DNA of 64,000 nt from Garcia nutans (lineage: Eukaryota > Streptophyta > Magnoliopsida > Malpighiales > Euphorbiaceae): positions 10,622,501 to 10,686,500 of the forward strand of contig CANTUV010000062.1 in NCBI GenBank assembly GCA_947685225.1, in the 5' to 3' direction. Below, piece after piece: positions 20,851 through 33,835 of the stretch (the first letter of the stretch is position 1; each line of letters opens with the position of its first letter). The notes under the pieces are model-generated. The model made no database searches, had not been told where the DNA came from, and was given only the letters and a program-made list of their open reading frames with translations. The translations under genes were made by a program, and so were the position numbers.

Positions 20851-22198
20851 TGGGCAATTGATTCCTCACTTTCTTCATCATCTTCCCTTTCTACCTCATG
20901 TTTTCTCTCCCTTTATTCTGCCCCTTCAATTAGTATTATTTTGCTGCCTTTGCATTATGCTGTCTACATCACCTCTCATGTTGTTTATGACCAAATCAAA
21001 CCTTTTAAATTTCCTTTGCATTGCCTATAACATGAAGGCTATAAAATTCATGGTCATATCACATTTTTCACCTCCAGAATTTGACATGGTATAAGAACCT
21101 GCAAGAAAATGTTAGTAAAGAAAAATTTTCTCACCACACTCCCTTACGTGCTTCACTTAAGATCAGATTGTCACTCTTATATTTCACTCAAATCTTGGTC
21201 CCTTTTCTGTTTTTTTTTATATATATAATCTCAAATTCTTGGCCTTTTTACCTCTCAATTCTTCTTTTATCAAGTTGAATTTCAGAACTGGATCGACTTA
21301 AATAAAGTAAAACAAGTTTTACTTTAAAGACTCTACAAGGAACCTAATGAACAAAATGAATTCAACAATTCTAGAAGCAATTCAATTTAAATCAATAAGA
21401 ACTGAAAGTTAACACTAGAAGCAAGAAGTATTTGTTTTAATCAAACCAAAGTAACTATGATTGAGAGTTAGCTACTTAATACATATAAGAAACAAGAGGT
21501 ATATGAAAGAATGAAACTAAGAGTACAAAGAAAAATAATTCTGGATATTGAAAAAAAAAATAGAATTCAAATCACCCCAATGAGCAATCTGAATATGCAA
21601 CCTAAATTTATTCCCAATGTAAGCTATGCTCTAAATATTAGATTTTAAATGCTAAATTAATGCATAATGAGAAACTGATGCAATTTGATCAAATATAATA
21701 AGATAGAGAGTTGTTAATGGCATAAATAAGCAAAAACTCTTATATACTTGTGTAGAAAAATAATGGACATAAATAGGTACGAATTTTTTTTCTTTTTATA
21801 TATGTTGAGGAAGTTGAATCTGATTCTTTTTTTTATTTTTTTTCTTTTGATCTTTTCCTTCTTCTTTTTTTTTAACTTTCAGTAAACAAGAATAACAAAT
21901 GAAAAGATAAAAACAGAGATTTGAAAAATAAGAACAAGGTGCAACAAGAACAGAAAATAAAGAGACTTAGAAACTGAATCTGGTTCTTTTTTTTTCTTTT
22001 GATCTTTTTTTTTTTTGTCTTTTAAACTTTCAGTAAATAAGAATAGAAAATGATAAGATAAGAACACATAATCTAAAGAACAAGAACAAGGTGCAACAAA
22101 AATAGAAAAATGAAGTGACTTAGATGATAAACAAGAACAAGAAAGTAGCTTAAATAATTAAAACAAAAAAATATCTAGAGATTTATCTTCAAGCCAAA
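20851..22198 (-). other. Leader of the decayed Ty3 element
   Basis: No coding homology beyond a few residues before gag. A segment with TTTTCTTTTTT and AACTTTCAGTAAA recurs at 21840-21890 and 21985-22035, suggesting a local duplication. Confidence 0.4.
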
Positions 22199-22212
22199 GA
22201 TCTTATACCAAA
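22199..22212 (-). promoter_or_regulatory. Degenerate primer-binding site
   Basis: On the minus strand it reads TTTGGTATAAGATC, two changes from the methionine-tRNA primer site TTTGGTATCAGAGC. It lies directly next to an LTR-like CA end. Confidence 0.55.
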
Positions 22213-22990
22213 TGATGTGGAACCCATGGATCAAATATTACATCTAGAACCCCGTATATACAAATAGCATAGAATCTTAGAACTCAAAAATAAATCCTCT
22301 CTACCAAACCCACAACTAACCTGTAATTAAGAACTTGGGTGATTCGGATGAAGTAAATGAATTGATTTAAAACGCCACAAGTCAGACTTGATAAGTTAGA
22401 ACCAATTCTTTATGCAACAAGAATAAGAAGAAAACCTCTCAAACTTGAAAACACATAAATTATAATCAACATAATCTGAAATTCATATATGCCCCTTTAG
22501 TCCTTTCCACCCCTCTCTATATAGCTGGAAATGAAGAATTAAGGCTTAGAAATCTAGGCTCACATGTATCTAGTCACACTAGCATTAATTATCCATCTAC
22601 ATTAATATTATATTCTAACTTAGTGCCCATAATTCTGATAATATTGATGGGCAGATTCTATATTCTTTTTGGTGTTGGTTTACATGTGTCTAGTCACACT
22701 AGCACTAAACCACATCAATATTATATTATAAATTCGTGCTAATGCCCATCAACATATTTATGGGCAAATTTTTTAAGCTTTTTAGTGAGTTTCTGACTTT
22801 CCCTTCATGATTCTTTATATTTAGTACAAGTTGATCTCATCTTTATTAATCCACCTTTGAATGAAGTGTTGGAGCACATGCTGGAGTTTATTTGATTGTG
22901 ATCTTGTGATTGGTCCAGTTGACATAATGATATTATCAACATATTTGCTGCCTTGTGTAGATTCATCAAGCTTGCTTATAGTTTCCTCAT
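22213..22990 (-). mobile_element. 5' LTR of the decayed Ty3 element (right border uncertain)
   Basis: Its inner end CCACATCA abuts the primer site. The outer end may be TGTTGATAATATC at about 22941, but no target duplication proves it. Two related segments of about 130 bp (22555-22650 and 22675-22780) share CACATGT, CTAGTCACACTAGCA and GATGGGCA-like text. Confidence 0.45.
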
Positions 22991-25026
22991 CACAAAATTT
23001 TATGATTTTTGGAATTGATTTAATAAATTAAACAATTCAAGAAACTTGAATTGTATATTGAAGAGTAGTTTAAACAGAATTGTTGAACCATGGAATTTGT
23101 GTTAATTAAAATAGTTAGACGTGCAAATAATATGAAATTTTAACCCAAACTATATTTACATGTCTATTATAATTTGCAAAATTACCAAAATTTTGAATGT
23201 GATCAACTAATTTAAATAAATCAAGAGATCTGTACTATTGAATGAAGAGTAAGCGAGAAAGAAATGCTAGGTTATGGAATTAGTTAGAATAGTAAATGAT
23301 CTTAAAAATAGAACAAATAATTTATGTGAATAAATATATATTGAAATATTTTTAAAACTTTAGTGCAAATAAAGAGTTTTTGGTATGACAGAAAAATCAT
23401 GAATACACACATATTTATAAAACTAAAATTTTGAGGATTGATAATCTAGTAATTTCTTGGGGCACAGTTTCATGCAAGCAATGAAATAATTTATTTACAA
23501 ATTGTATGGGAATAATATTGGTTATAGTCCTATAGATTAGTAAGTTAACATTCAAGATTAAATGTATAGCCTAAGTATTTAAATGGGGTTCAATATAATT
23601 GGAAAGAAAGAAATTGGGTGGTAAAATTCCACTTAGGCTGAAGCTAGGGCTAGAATTGATAAGTATATTTATATGGGACATTTATAAAATTATCAAACTA
23701 TCTTAAAAATAAGTTTGATTTTAAAAAATACTACATCTTCAAAAAAAATTTTAAAAATACTAAAATCAATGTTTTTTTTTTTAAATATATCACACCTCAA
23801 TAAATAATTTTTTTAAAAAAAATTAGTTCATCTCTCACAGTAATTAATATTTAATTTTAATTTTTTAAAATTTACTATTAAATAAATATATTCTAATAAA
23901 ATAATTAAAAAATAATATTTTTAAAATATATTTTCAACCAATAAAATGTATTAATTTTTTATAAAGAAAAATTTTAATTTTAATTGCAAACAAAAAAATA
24001 ACACTAAGAAAAATATAAAAATATTTTAATAAAAATCATAAAATTTATTTTAAAGCAAATTTTACATATTTTATATTTTAAAAAACAAAGTTTAAAAACA
24101 TTAGTTATATTGTATAGATGTTACATATATATTGTGTGAATGTTATATATATGTTGTGTAAGTTGTGTGTATTTTATGTGCATGTTGTGTAGATGTTGTA
24201 TATATATTATATGCAATAAAATTAAAACAAAATAAAGTTAAAATTTTTTAAATAAATTGTATAAATATTATTTAGATGATGTGTATATATTTAATATATA
24301 TTTATATTTACTGTCTGTATATTTTATATATATTATGTAAATATTTATTTTTTTTAATTTACTGAGAATGCGATAATAGAAAAATTATTTCTGAATAAAA
24401 CAATTTAAATAATAAAAATACAAAATAAAAACTAAAGCAGAAAAAAATTAAAGGTGAAAAAAAAGAAAAAAAAATGTCCTTCGTATGTTTGAAAAAAAAA
24501 GTTTTGGATTGTACGCAGTGAAAACATTTTTTTTCGTATTTCATGTGATTTCCTCATTTTATATATTGGAATTTTAGTGGAGTTAATAGGAAACAATGTA
24601 AGGTTAATGAGGATTGGAACTTACATCAAGGAATTAGAGCATATATATAATTGTTACATTATAGTTTTTTAGCAAAGGAATTTATTTTATTATTGTGGTA
24701 TAATTATTTTCATATATTTTATACCATATATTCTAGAATTCTATAATGTTATTTTTTAAAAGTTTTATTTAGTTCAGTTAGTTATTGGTTGATATGTTCT
24801 TCTGTTAAGTAACAAATATGAAGATAATAATATTGAGATAATTATGACGCTTAGATATAGATTTTACTTGACTGGGAGTTAATAGCCCTAGTTTTATGAT
24901 AATTATAATTGTTATATTGTAGTTTTATGAGTTAATAGTTAGTCAGATTAATTACTGGGTTCTGCAAGTTTTGTACTTTCCGGTTGTATAATGTCTGTCG
25001 CATATCATCAAGTTCTGATGGTAACA

Positions 25027-25071
<45 letters not shown>

Positions 25072-25955
25072 GTCGAGAATTTATAGAAAATGAATTTTAT
25101 AAAATTTTATAAAGTTTATAAACAATTTTAAATTTTTATATTTGTTATAAGTAAATGTGGAGTGTAATATAATTCATTAATAATCTATTTTAATATTAAA
25201 AAGAGGAGAAAAAATGCCGTAAATGAATATTATTTTTATTTTAAATTATTAATTTTTTTATAATTATTTATTTATTATGTATTCAATTACCCTTCGTATA
25301 ATACTAGAATTATATATGAACTTTTATATAATATTAAAATTATATATAATATTAGCCTCTATTTATTATATATTTTATTTACTGTTATAATATATTTTAA
25401 ATATATTTTATATAATTAAATAACTAAAATTATTTTATTAAAAATAACCTTGATACTAACACATAAAATGATAAAATATAAAATGATAACTTTTATACTA
25501 ATAAAATCTATCCTAATATTTAAAATGGGTTTATTAAAAAAATTAAATAAAAAAATATATAGAATAATAATAATAATAATAATCATATTTACGATTTAAT
25601 AATATTTAATAATAGTTATATTAATATTTTTTTAAAAAATAAATTAAAAATTAAAAATTAAATATTATCAATGCAACAGCGCGGTTGTAGTATTTGGTAA
25701 ATGACAAAACTTATTAATTTTGAAATAATAATAAACGTTAAAGGGTTCAATAAGAAAAGTAAATACCGGAACAAATATAAAGGAGGTATTAGAAATACAC
25801 TTTTCATTACGACATCTGGGCACTCGGCGAGAGAAAGCATGTGAATATATTCAAAGAAGGAGGCCACTGAGTCAAGACAGTACAGAGATAAAGTTGCCCA
25901 CTTCTTTAATTGAAGGGGTGGTGGCATTTTAGTAATTCTGTTAGAGAAAGCTGCA
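22991..25955. other. AT-rich intergenic region upstream of the peptide gene
   Basis: No gene, RNA or clear transposon is recognised. It is very AT-rich, with poly-A/T and TATATG-type stretches at 24090-24350, which would suit a matrix-attachment-like or old-transposon origin. The last 300 bases are the likely promoter of the gene at 25998. Confidence 0.4.
25028..25071 (+). repeat. (TTA)n microsatellite
   Basis: About 14 uninterrupted TTA/ATT units. Confidence 0.9.
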
Positions 25956-25962
25956 TATAAAA
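25956..25962 (+). promoter_or_regulatory. TATA box of the cysteine-rich peptide gene
   Basis: TATAAAA lies 36 bases before the ATG at 25998. With usual plant spacing, transcription would start close to 25985-25995, giving a very short leader. Confidence 0.6.
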
Positions 25963-25997
25963 GAGGGCAACAGGATAGGAGAATTGAAGAGAGAGAG

Positions 25998-26537
25998 ATG
26001 GAGAAGAAAATAGTATTAGTAGGAGTGCTGATAATAGTTAGTATGATTCTTGGGAATTTGGAAAGAGTGGAGCCTTCTGCTGAAGATTGTTACGATGGTT
26101 GCATCACAGCTTGCGTCCAACCAAACAGTATATGTTTTATGTGTGTAAGATATATAATTATTTTTTTTAATAATTTGATTTGATTTTACTGTATGTTTTG
26201 AATAATTGCAGCAAGGCTTATGCGACGCTGTGAAATTAAATGCGGGATTAGATGTGATTCTGGTAACTTAATATCTCCTCTATTCTCTAACTGATCTTGT
26301 GATTTATCTTTTTCATTATTAGTGTTGAAGTAGTTTTCAGATCTTGAAATCCAATCGATAACATGGAATCTCAGTTTGCTTCTCTATTAAACTAGATTAA
26401 AAAAAAAATTTAATAGTTAATAAAATTTCTCTAGCTGTGATCACTTGCTGTAGTGCAAATTTTGTAGGGATTGGGGTATATATATGAATTAATATTTTTT
26501 TGCAGGTTCCCGAATGAAAGAAGATCCTGTGGTTTGA
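25998..26537 (+). CDS. Small secreted cysteine-rich peptide (thionin-like), three exons
   Basis: Exons 25998-26127, 26212-26262 and 26506-26537 join at GT/AG borders with matching phases (130+51+32 = 213 nt), giving a 70-residue precursor ending at TGA 26535-26537. Residues 1-28 are a signal peptide (MEKK, then a hydrophobic VLVGVLIIVSMIL core). The mature part has six cysteines at 31, 35, 39, 50, 54 and 58, a symmetric C-x3-C-x3-C-x10-C-x3-C-x3-C pattern that could form a disulfide-linked helical hairpin. It is like small plant thionin-like/defence peptides of the apoplast, but the exact family is not certain. Without splicing the frame would end at 26181. A TATA box precedes it and AATAAA-like signals follow near 26590. 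It is the only host gene in the window that looks intact. Confidence 0.72.
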
Positions 26538-27235
26538 AGTTTTTAGTCTTTTTGCAGGCTCATCTTTATGTATAATACATTATAAAATTACAAATAAATG
26601 GCAAAATTATTTGCTTTTCTTTAATCCTTATAATGAGCAGCTCTTTCAGTATGATTTCTGATTATTTTATCATATTCAATTAAACACTCTTTCTTTTCCA
26701 TTTTACTGCTGGAGACCAAATTACCCAGGCGATGAATCCATTCTTGCTTGTTGGAACATTATTAAAAGCACAGACAAATTTCCTCATATTTTCAGATTTA
26801 TCTACACTGTGAATAGGATTAACAAATATTAAATAAGCTTACTGATGAATCTTGATCGTTCATCAAGTGGATCTAAAATTAGAAAATGTTTCCACTCATT
26901 AAATTTATAATTTTCTTCACAAATGCCTTAAAAGAGGGCTACTACACGTGAGGTACACCTAACGAAAAGGGGAACATATGAAGAAATTTCTATTAGCAAA
27001 ATGAATTTCCACAACCAAGCCAGTGTCATCCGGTTGCATTTGTGAAATATTCCACTAAGTATTAGCTAGCTCTGATTCTGGAAATTTTTCTATTTGATTA
27101 AAAAAAAACAAGAAATAGAACTACCAGATTCAGCCCTTCAATCTCAGAAGATGAACAAAAATCATAATCAGATGATGAAAAGGGGTAATCTTCCACATTT
27201 ATGACAGGAAGATCCAGTTCTTATGTCATTGCTGT
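26538..27235. other. Intergenic sequence between peptide gene and GRF exon
   Basis: Contains the probable 3' untranslated region of the peptide gene and perhaps that of the minus-strand GRF exon. Nothing else recognised. Confidence 0.4.
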
Positions 27236-27325
27236 TCATGTTATTGAAGACTTCGGAGGCATTTGCTGGAAGACAGCTGCTGCGACATTACCCTTGCGCC
27301 ACTTGAAGAAGCCACAGGAACTTCC
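27236..27325 (-). pseudogene. Orphan last exon with half of a GRF-type zinc finger
   Basis: Behind a good minus-strand acceptor (CCATACAG before 27325) a 30-codon exon reads SCGFFKWRKGN and ends KSSIT with TGA at 27236-27238. CGFFKW is the signature of the second half of the GRF zinc finger, found at the C-terminus of DNA-repair or topoisomerase-related and other nucleic-acid-binding plant proteins. The upstream exon with the first zinc ligands (CxC...NPGR) is not found up to the copia LTR at 28149. The gene is therefore either truncated by transposon insertions or has its other exons far away. Low complexity does not explain it, but 29 residues are few. Confidence 0.4.
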
Positions 27326-28148
27326 CTGTATGGCAAAGAAAACCATAATCCTGAATAAATGAACAAATTTTCTTTAATCGGATATTTTCATAGAACATTT
27401 CTAATTTGTAAAATCACTGGCTTTAATGCAGATTGGCACCTAAATTTGTTTGTAGTTTCGAACAAACTTTGTTTCCAGATGCAAAAAATTCAACCGTCTG
27501 TCAAAGTAAGATGGCCTTTAAAAATAAGTATATTGTCACACGCAACTACCTGAAGAACTAAATGAATGATTACTATGCATATAACTAAAGAAATGTGAGA
27601 AACTAGACTGAGTTACTGTAGAAACAAAAAGTTTCACAGGGATTTGTGGAATAAGCCGCAGGAGATTCTGAAAGATAATTACTTGGAAAATCATTTGAAT
27701 AACTCTGTTGAATAAAAAAAAAAGAGCAAGCTCAGGGACAATTTTCGTTTTTTGTTTGGCGATGAACATTAGGGGGCAGTAGGAATACTATTGTTAAAGT
27801 ACAGCAACGTTTACGATAAGCTCATAATCGAAACGATTATATCATCCATATTCAGCTTTCAGAATACAAGAAATAAATAGGGCATTAGCTTAAATAAACA
27901 AGCAACAGCTTTGATGTTTGAATAAACATAACTGGTCGCATAATCTTTGAGATGCATACCATGCCAATTAATATGTCAGTACATAAATATGTATATATCT
28001 TTATATTATTTCTCAAACAGAACATCATTATGTATAATCACATCAACCGCTAATAAACATTACCAATCATTGAAAAATGAGAATTCAAAGACCCATTATA
28101 ATCCAATAACTCAAATATTGGGATTGAGTCTTGAGCAGTCAATATCTA
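27326..28148. other. AT-rich sequence, no gene recognised
   Basis: May be intron of the GRF-exon gene. The small hydrophobic minus-strand frame at 27536-27769 has no recognisable family. Confidence 0.35.
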
Positions 28149-28403
28149 TGTTACCAAAGATAACACAGTATATTGTGAGAATTTGGATTTGTAGGGTTTG
28201 CGTGCAGAAGTGAAGAAAATCTGTACCATGTAGAAACAGAGTGCTTATATACCTAAACTAGAAAGATTATAAAGCTCTCAGTAACAAAGCTGCATATAGT
28301 TAAAAAAATGCCTCAACCCTAATAAAAAAAACTCCAGAGTAAAGATAAAGGGTACAAGAGTACAGTGAAAAAATACAATATAAACAATAGACATGACTTA
28401 GCA
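28149..28403 (-). repeat. 3' LTR of the decayed copia element
   Basis: Minus strand: TGCTAAGTC at 28403 to GGTAACA at 28149, 255 bp. It directly follows the RNase H stop and an AAGGGGAA polypurine tract, and contains a TATATAAGC box. The short LTR is typical of a small copia lineage. Confidence 0.6.
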
Positions 28404-29331
28404 TTCCCCTTAACATGGAGATTGATGAATCAATCCCATCTTGGACAATAAGAAATCATGTGCTTTGGCACTCAAAACCTTAATGAACAAATCTGCAAAC
28501 TGCTGCTTTGATGAAATGTGAGCAGTGGCAATAAATCCTCCCCGAAGCTTATTCCTTGTATTGTGATAGTTTATATTAACATGCTTAGTTTGTTATATAA
28601 AGAGTTGACTAATTGTCACAATGCAAGGTAATGGGAAGCACACCAGCCAGCTGGAAATCCTTCAACAAATAAGTGATAAACTGAAGCTCACATACTGTAG
28701 AAGCCATACTCTTACTGTATTCAATTTTTGTAGATGATCGTGCCACCATAACTTGCTTCTTGGTTTTTTAGGATATTCAGGAAGAAAAGAACAAAACATA
28801 TCCATTTAAAGACCTTCTAGTATGGGGACAGGTCCCCTAGTCAAAGTCCTAAAATGTGTGTAGTTCAAAGGAAGAGTTCGAATGGAAAAAAATACCAGAG
28901 GAAGGAGTACTTTTCAATTATCTCACAATATGCAAGGCTGCTTCCCTTTGATATTGCCTTAAGGGAGACAAACTGACTGACTTGTTGTTTAGAAAAGGAA
29001 AAATCTTGTCTGGTAAGGTTGAGATAGATCAATCTACCAATCAGCCTCCTAAACTTTTTTGCACTAGCAAGCAAATTAGAGGATTCATCATACAATTTCA
29101 ATATAGAAGGCAGCTAAAACCTTGCTGGTTCGCAACCAGTTAATCCAACAACACTAACAATGTCCAAGATACATTCCTTTTAAGTTATGTGCATTTCAAG
29201 ACCATAGAAATACTGGACATGCCTTGTGTCTTTAATAGAAAAGGCACTGCCCAAAGCTTTTAGCCATTAGCCTAGCCTTTGTATCTATCAATAGTACAAA
29301 AGTCATCTACACTTCATTAGTTTTTTTTTTT
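28404..29331 (-). pseudogene. copia reverse transcriptase C-terminus and RNase H
   Basis: Minus strand shows YKARLMAKSF (RT core) near 29280, the HVQYF and GLEMHIT region near 29180-29230, and FRRLIGRLIYLNLTRQDFSF at about 29000-29060. This is the conserved motif ahead of RNase H. The C-terminal end FIATAHISSKQQFADLFIK, followed by LLSKMGLIH, lies at 28430-28540. Many stops and deletions, including the YVDD-containing part, make it non-functional. The upstream half continues at 31882 on the far side of a solo LTR. Confidence 0.78.
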
Positions 29332-29336
29332 TTCCA

Positions 29337-31876
29337 TATAACACCCTTATACTCTAAATACATATAATATGTATATCCCATGTACATAAAATATATATTT
29401 AGGACATAAGGATACTATAGAAATTGCATTTAGAAATCCTCACTTTGATATTAAAAATAATTTATAAATTATAAAAGAAAATTCTCTGAGAAAAATTTCT
29501 CTAGAGTTTTGTCTTTAATTTCAATATGTCCCAAAATCATAAACACACAACCTGCATATAATTCAACACTCCCAATAATAAAAATTTCACAAATCCTTCG
29601 TCTAACAACAAACCTCAAATTGTCTTAACAATTTAGCCAAAACTAAATACATACATCTACACATATCATTTCCCAAAATCATATTTAAAACACAAAGGAT
29701 ATATTACATTATACAAAAATGAATGTATACAGTAACATAAAATATACATGTATGCACTCTTGGTACAGCTGGTCTCGTGGCACTCATAGCCTCTAAATTT
29801 TTAGCCATAGTCTTGGCCTTTCTGGTCTAAAACGCTTTCACTTGCGCAATTCACACAACTGCGCTAAGTCATACAAATTAGTGGTACAAACTTAAAACAA
29901 CATATATATATATATATACTTTTTTCTCATAATATAATTTGCAATATTTATAACGTATTTATTACTGCATCACTGTACATAAAAACACAATACATCCAGA
30001 CATACATATTGGGCCCAATATTCCTTATACAATTATCATGTCCAGATATCATATCCATTTCACGACCCAACTTTGCTTGGGTCTATTTTCAAATTCAATC
30101 TTTGACCTAGCTCTGCTCAGGTCAAAACCAAGTTCTATTCAGGTCTAACAACATGTATATTATCATCTCAACTGTCTGGATAAGTAATTGTATATGTCAC
30201 AAACACATAGTATCTTATCACACTTTCACATCACATTGTATCAAGTTTCACCATATTTACTCTTTTTCCGCATCTTTTCATATTTTCTATATTCATAACT
30301 ATTTTCTATATTTTCTTTCTTATTACTTATCGCATTATACATTTCTTATATTCTTACTCATCTATAAACATATCTCACAGTTTATACATTTTACACATAA
30401 ATATATCAATAGCCATTCTACACTAGCTCACTTTACATATCATATACAATAACCACTCTTTTAATTGTACACTACTAATACTTATATCTCATCCAAAAAT
30501 AAAATGGCATAACACATTCTCAAATTTATAAAGTGTTATGCAATCTTCAACATTATTTAAACAATAATTATTATAAACTTGTACTAACCTTGTTTACTTT
30601 CTAAATTCCCTTCAAAACTCTTTCCAAGTGAAAATCCTAAACTCCACCAATTTTATCTACACACATATACACTTTTATAACCAATGTATGTTAAATTACC
30701 CTTATTCATACAATTTCTATCAAAATCTCCTTAAAACCCTAAATTCCCAACTTACTACTTTATCCAAACATCAATCTACCCAATTCATTTTTAACATTTA
30801 ACCATAGATTCATTATTTACATACCAAAATAACAATAAAACAACTCATTTCCACAATTATCAAAACATCTTTCAAAAATCCTAATTTCACATAATAAACT
30901 TACAAATCCTAACTACATCCAAACTTACTCATATTTAATTTCTAACCATAAAATCATTATATATATATATATATATTAAAAAAATTAAATTCATCTATTA
31001 TAACAATTAAATCCATCCTTACCAATATCCTAATTTAGGCATAATCTACCCATAATCCTGTTTCTATCATTTATACCCAATTTAGCTATTTAATCAACAA
31101 ATCACTATATAATCATTATATACTCATCATTTATATTTCATTAACATCTATTTTAGCAATTAAATATACTTTCTCTCTCTAGCTATATCAAACATCACTA
31201 CACATATTTGGAACTATAAGCTTTAAAGAAGATACTTACTTGTTTTTCTTGATTTCTCTTCGAAATCCAATTGATTTCCTTGAAATTCTTATAGAATTCT
31301 AGGTGTTTAAAGAAGTAAAATCCTCCTCTCTCTTTCTAGGAAATTTCGACCCCAACCTAAGGAAGAAGAAGATGATAACTCTTTTATATTTTCTTCTTCC
31401 TTTCTCCTCCATATATATTAATTATTAAATTAAGTCTTTATTTCTTTAATTATTTTAATATTTTCCATCTTTTTTTTTCTATCCACATATTTCATTCTTC
31501 TTTTGACTTTCTATTTATTTATTAATTTACATCTTCCCATACATAAAAATATTTGTATAAATATTTGTATTTCATTTATATGTTATATATATTTTAGGTA
31601 TATGTATATGCCATATATATGTAATGTATATGTAATGTATATGATGTGTAATCCATGTGTACATCATGTATATATTATGGGTATATCTTCATGTATATAT
31701 TATGGGTATATCTTGTATATATTATAAATTCAACATATATAATAAGTATATGTGAGGTATATATTATGTATACACTATGTATATATTAGGTATATACTAC
31801 ACATATACCTCCCCCAATATTTTAATTAACCTCCACATTAATTATTTAACAATATCTAAAATCCTTGGATGTTACA
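29337..31876 (-). mobile_element. Solo LTR of a Tekay-like retrotransposon
   Basis: 2540 bp from TGTAACATCC at 31876 (minus strand) to the eroded end GGGTGTTATA at 29337. It is flanked on both sides by TTCCA (29332-29336 and 31877-31881), a perfect 5-bp duplication. No internal region is present, so unequal homologous recombination between two LTRs has removed it. The insertion splits the copia RT right after a LPPG motif. The small frames inside (e.g. 30153-30452) are translations of pyrimidine-rich LTR sequence. Confidence 0.85.
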
Positions 31877-31881
31877 TTCCA

Positions 31882-32551
31882 GGTGGTAAATCTGTGATGT
31901 CCTAGGTGTTATTTAGTTCTAAGACTACAATTTCTTGCTACATTACTTCAACCCAACTGTAGGATCATTTTAGCTTGTTTGTAATTCTCTTCTTCTGGAA
32001 TAACAAAAAAAAATTCACTACAAAGTTCTTATGAGTTCATCTAGAAAAGGTATAATAGAAGGGGTATGGTTATAGGGCAAAACATATAGGATTTAGAAGA
32101 GGTTATTGTCGAAGGGTTAATGGACATATATTTGGTTGTGGACACAAAGTTTTCAAGCCATTTAGGTTCATTTCTAGGTCTAGTAATATGTTTGATTTGG
32201 ATGGATGTAGGATTATTGTGACTAGAAGCTGGATTTGTAGCTAGAACATAATCAAAATAGGAAACATAAGGGTTATTAGTTGGTTGAATCGTTCTAGAAT
32301 TTATAGGAGGACAAGTGTTATCTTGAGTGAGATGAAATGGGCTAGGATCTATTGCAGAACTTCAGATATTTAAAATTGTATTAATAGGTTCAAGAAAGGT
32401 GAAGGATCAAATTGGATAGGTGAAAAGATGGGCAATACAAGTTTTGAACCTTTAAAGAACTTATTATGTTTAAATGGAAAAATGCTTTCATAAAAAAATC
32501 GTTTCTCTAAAGACAAGACTGAAGGGGTTTGGGTAATAAAGAATTTTTAAG
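31882..32551 (-). pseudogene. copia pol: start of reverse transcriptase and INT-RT linker
   Basis: Just right of the solo LTR the minus strand reads VLELNNT...ITDLPPG, the entry into the copia RT domain. Further right is a low-conservation linker containing several stops. It joins the RT remnant at 29331 if the solo LTR and one TTCCA are removed. Confidence 0.65.
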
Positions 32552-33835
32552 TGTGAGGTATAGGGTTTTGGCCCTAATAATTCTCAATTATGATGATAAC
32601 TTTGGCATTGTTAGGCTCATAACTTTAAAAAACATAGGTCTAGACTTAGAGAAAGATGGAGTCACCACCCACTAGGATTGGAAAAGAAAGAGGTAGGGAT
32701 CCAATCCCTAAGAAATCTCCAACCGCTGTTGAGTTCAAAAAGTTGGGTATGCATAGGGACAAGTAGGAATCATCCTAGCATCCACATGCACCAAAGTCAT
32801 TGGAACTGGCCTCTTTTTCAGGTCTTCACATTGTTAATTTATTAGTTATTAAAAACAATATTCTCTTATCAAGCAAGAGGAGTATGCAGAGGGACACTAA
32901 AGAAACATATTTTATTATCATATTGTATATATATGTTTACATTATTAAATATTATTGATAATTAATAACGAAAATGAAAAGATAAAATACATAATGGAGA
33001 CTAAATACATTGGATCTAATATACAAAATAATAGTAATGACATAAATCATAAGAAAAAGCAAAATCCATGCTCATGCCATAAAAAATATCCATAAATAAA
33101 TCTTTAAGTTTAAAAAAATTTGTAAATTAAATAAAAAAATAATTAAAATAAGAATAATATACAATAAGGTAGGCACGAAAAAATATATAAAACACATAGA
33201 AGACAAGTGGGGTGGTCAATTAGATAGTGAGAAGCCCATCAGTCCATTATAAATGTTGAACCCGTCACCTACAAATGATGAGCTAGAAAATAAGTGGCAG
33301 GCTTATTATCTGTAATTGGCGGACCCACTATTTATGGGGTATCATTTTATAGAAGAGTGGTAGGTGTGCCAAGGAAAATGATGGACTCGCCAACCTTCTA
33401 ACATAGAAGCATAAAAGAAACTCAACATTCATCAAAACATGATTTTTATGGGGATTAATGGGCTCATCAGTAAAAATGATGAACCTGCTAATCACCAACC
33501 AAAAGGTGGCAAAAACATATAAAGAGGGAAATAGTGCAAAAGTACATAAAAATATTGTTTTTATGAGATTGATGAGCTCGCTAATAAGGAATGGTGGGCC
33601 ACTTAAACTTACAGCAAACGTGAGATTTCCAGAAACTTCACAAAATGCATAAAACATGCATGATTTTTAAGCCATTTTACTTATTCTTAATATGAACACA
33701 ACACAACTATATATATAGACACAACAAAAACATCAAAACTCAATATTTAAACGTAAATCAAAATAAAAACCATTTTATTCTTTTTAAAACTCTTTTTTAC
33801 AAACAAATACACAAACATACATATCAAAAGTGAAA
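32552..33835 (-). mobile_element. Old Ogre/Tat-like LTR fragment inside copia
   Basis: Starts TGTGAGGTATAGGG at 32552. It follows the LTR at 6080 through GGTCTAGACTTAGAG, GATGGAGTCACCACCC and CATTGGAACTGGCCTC, strongly diverged. Beyond 33200 it has several degenerate copies of a GATGAGCTCGCTAATAA / GATGGACTCGCCAACC-like unit. The right border is uncertain. Confidence 0.55.

Noticed and set aside
30153..30452. 99-codon Tyr/His/Phe-rich frame
   Set aside because: It is within the pyrimidine-rich strand of a solo LTR and has no family resemblance.
32547..33671. TTTTTAAG at both sides as a target duplication of the old Ogre-like LTR
   Set aside because: The right copy is not next to a CA end and the motif is low-complexity, so the match may be chance.
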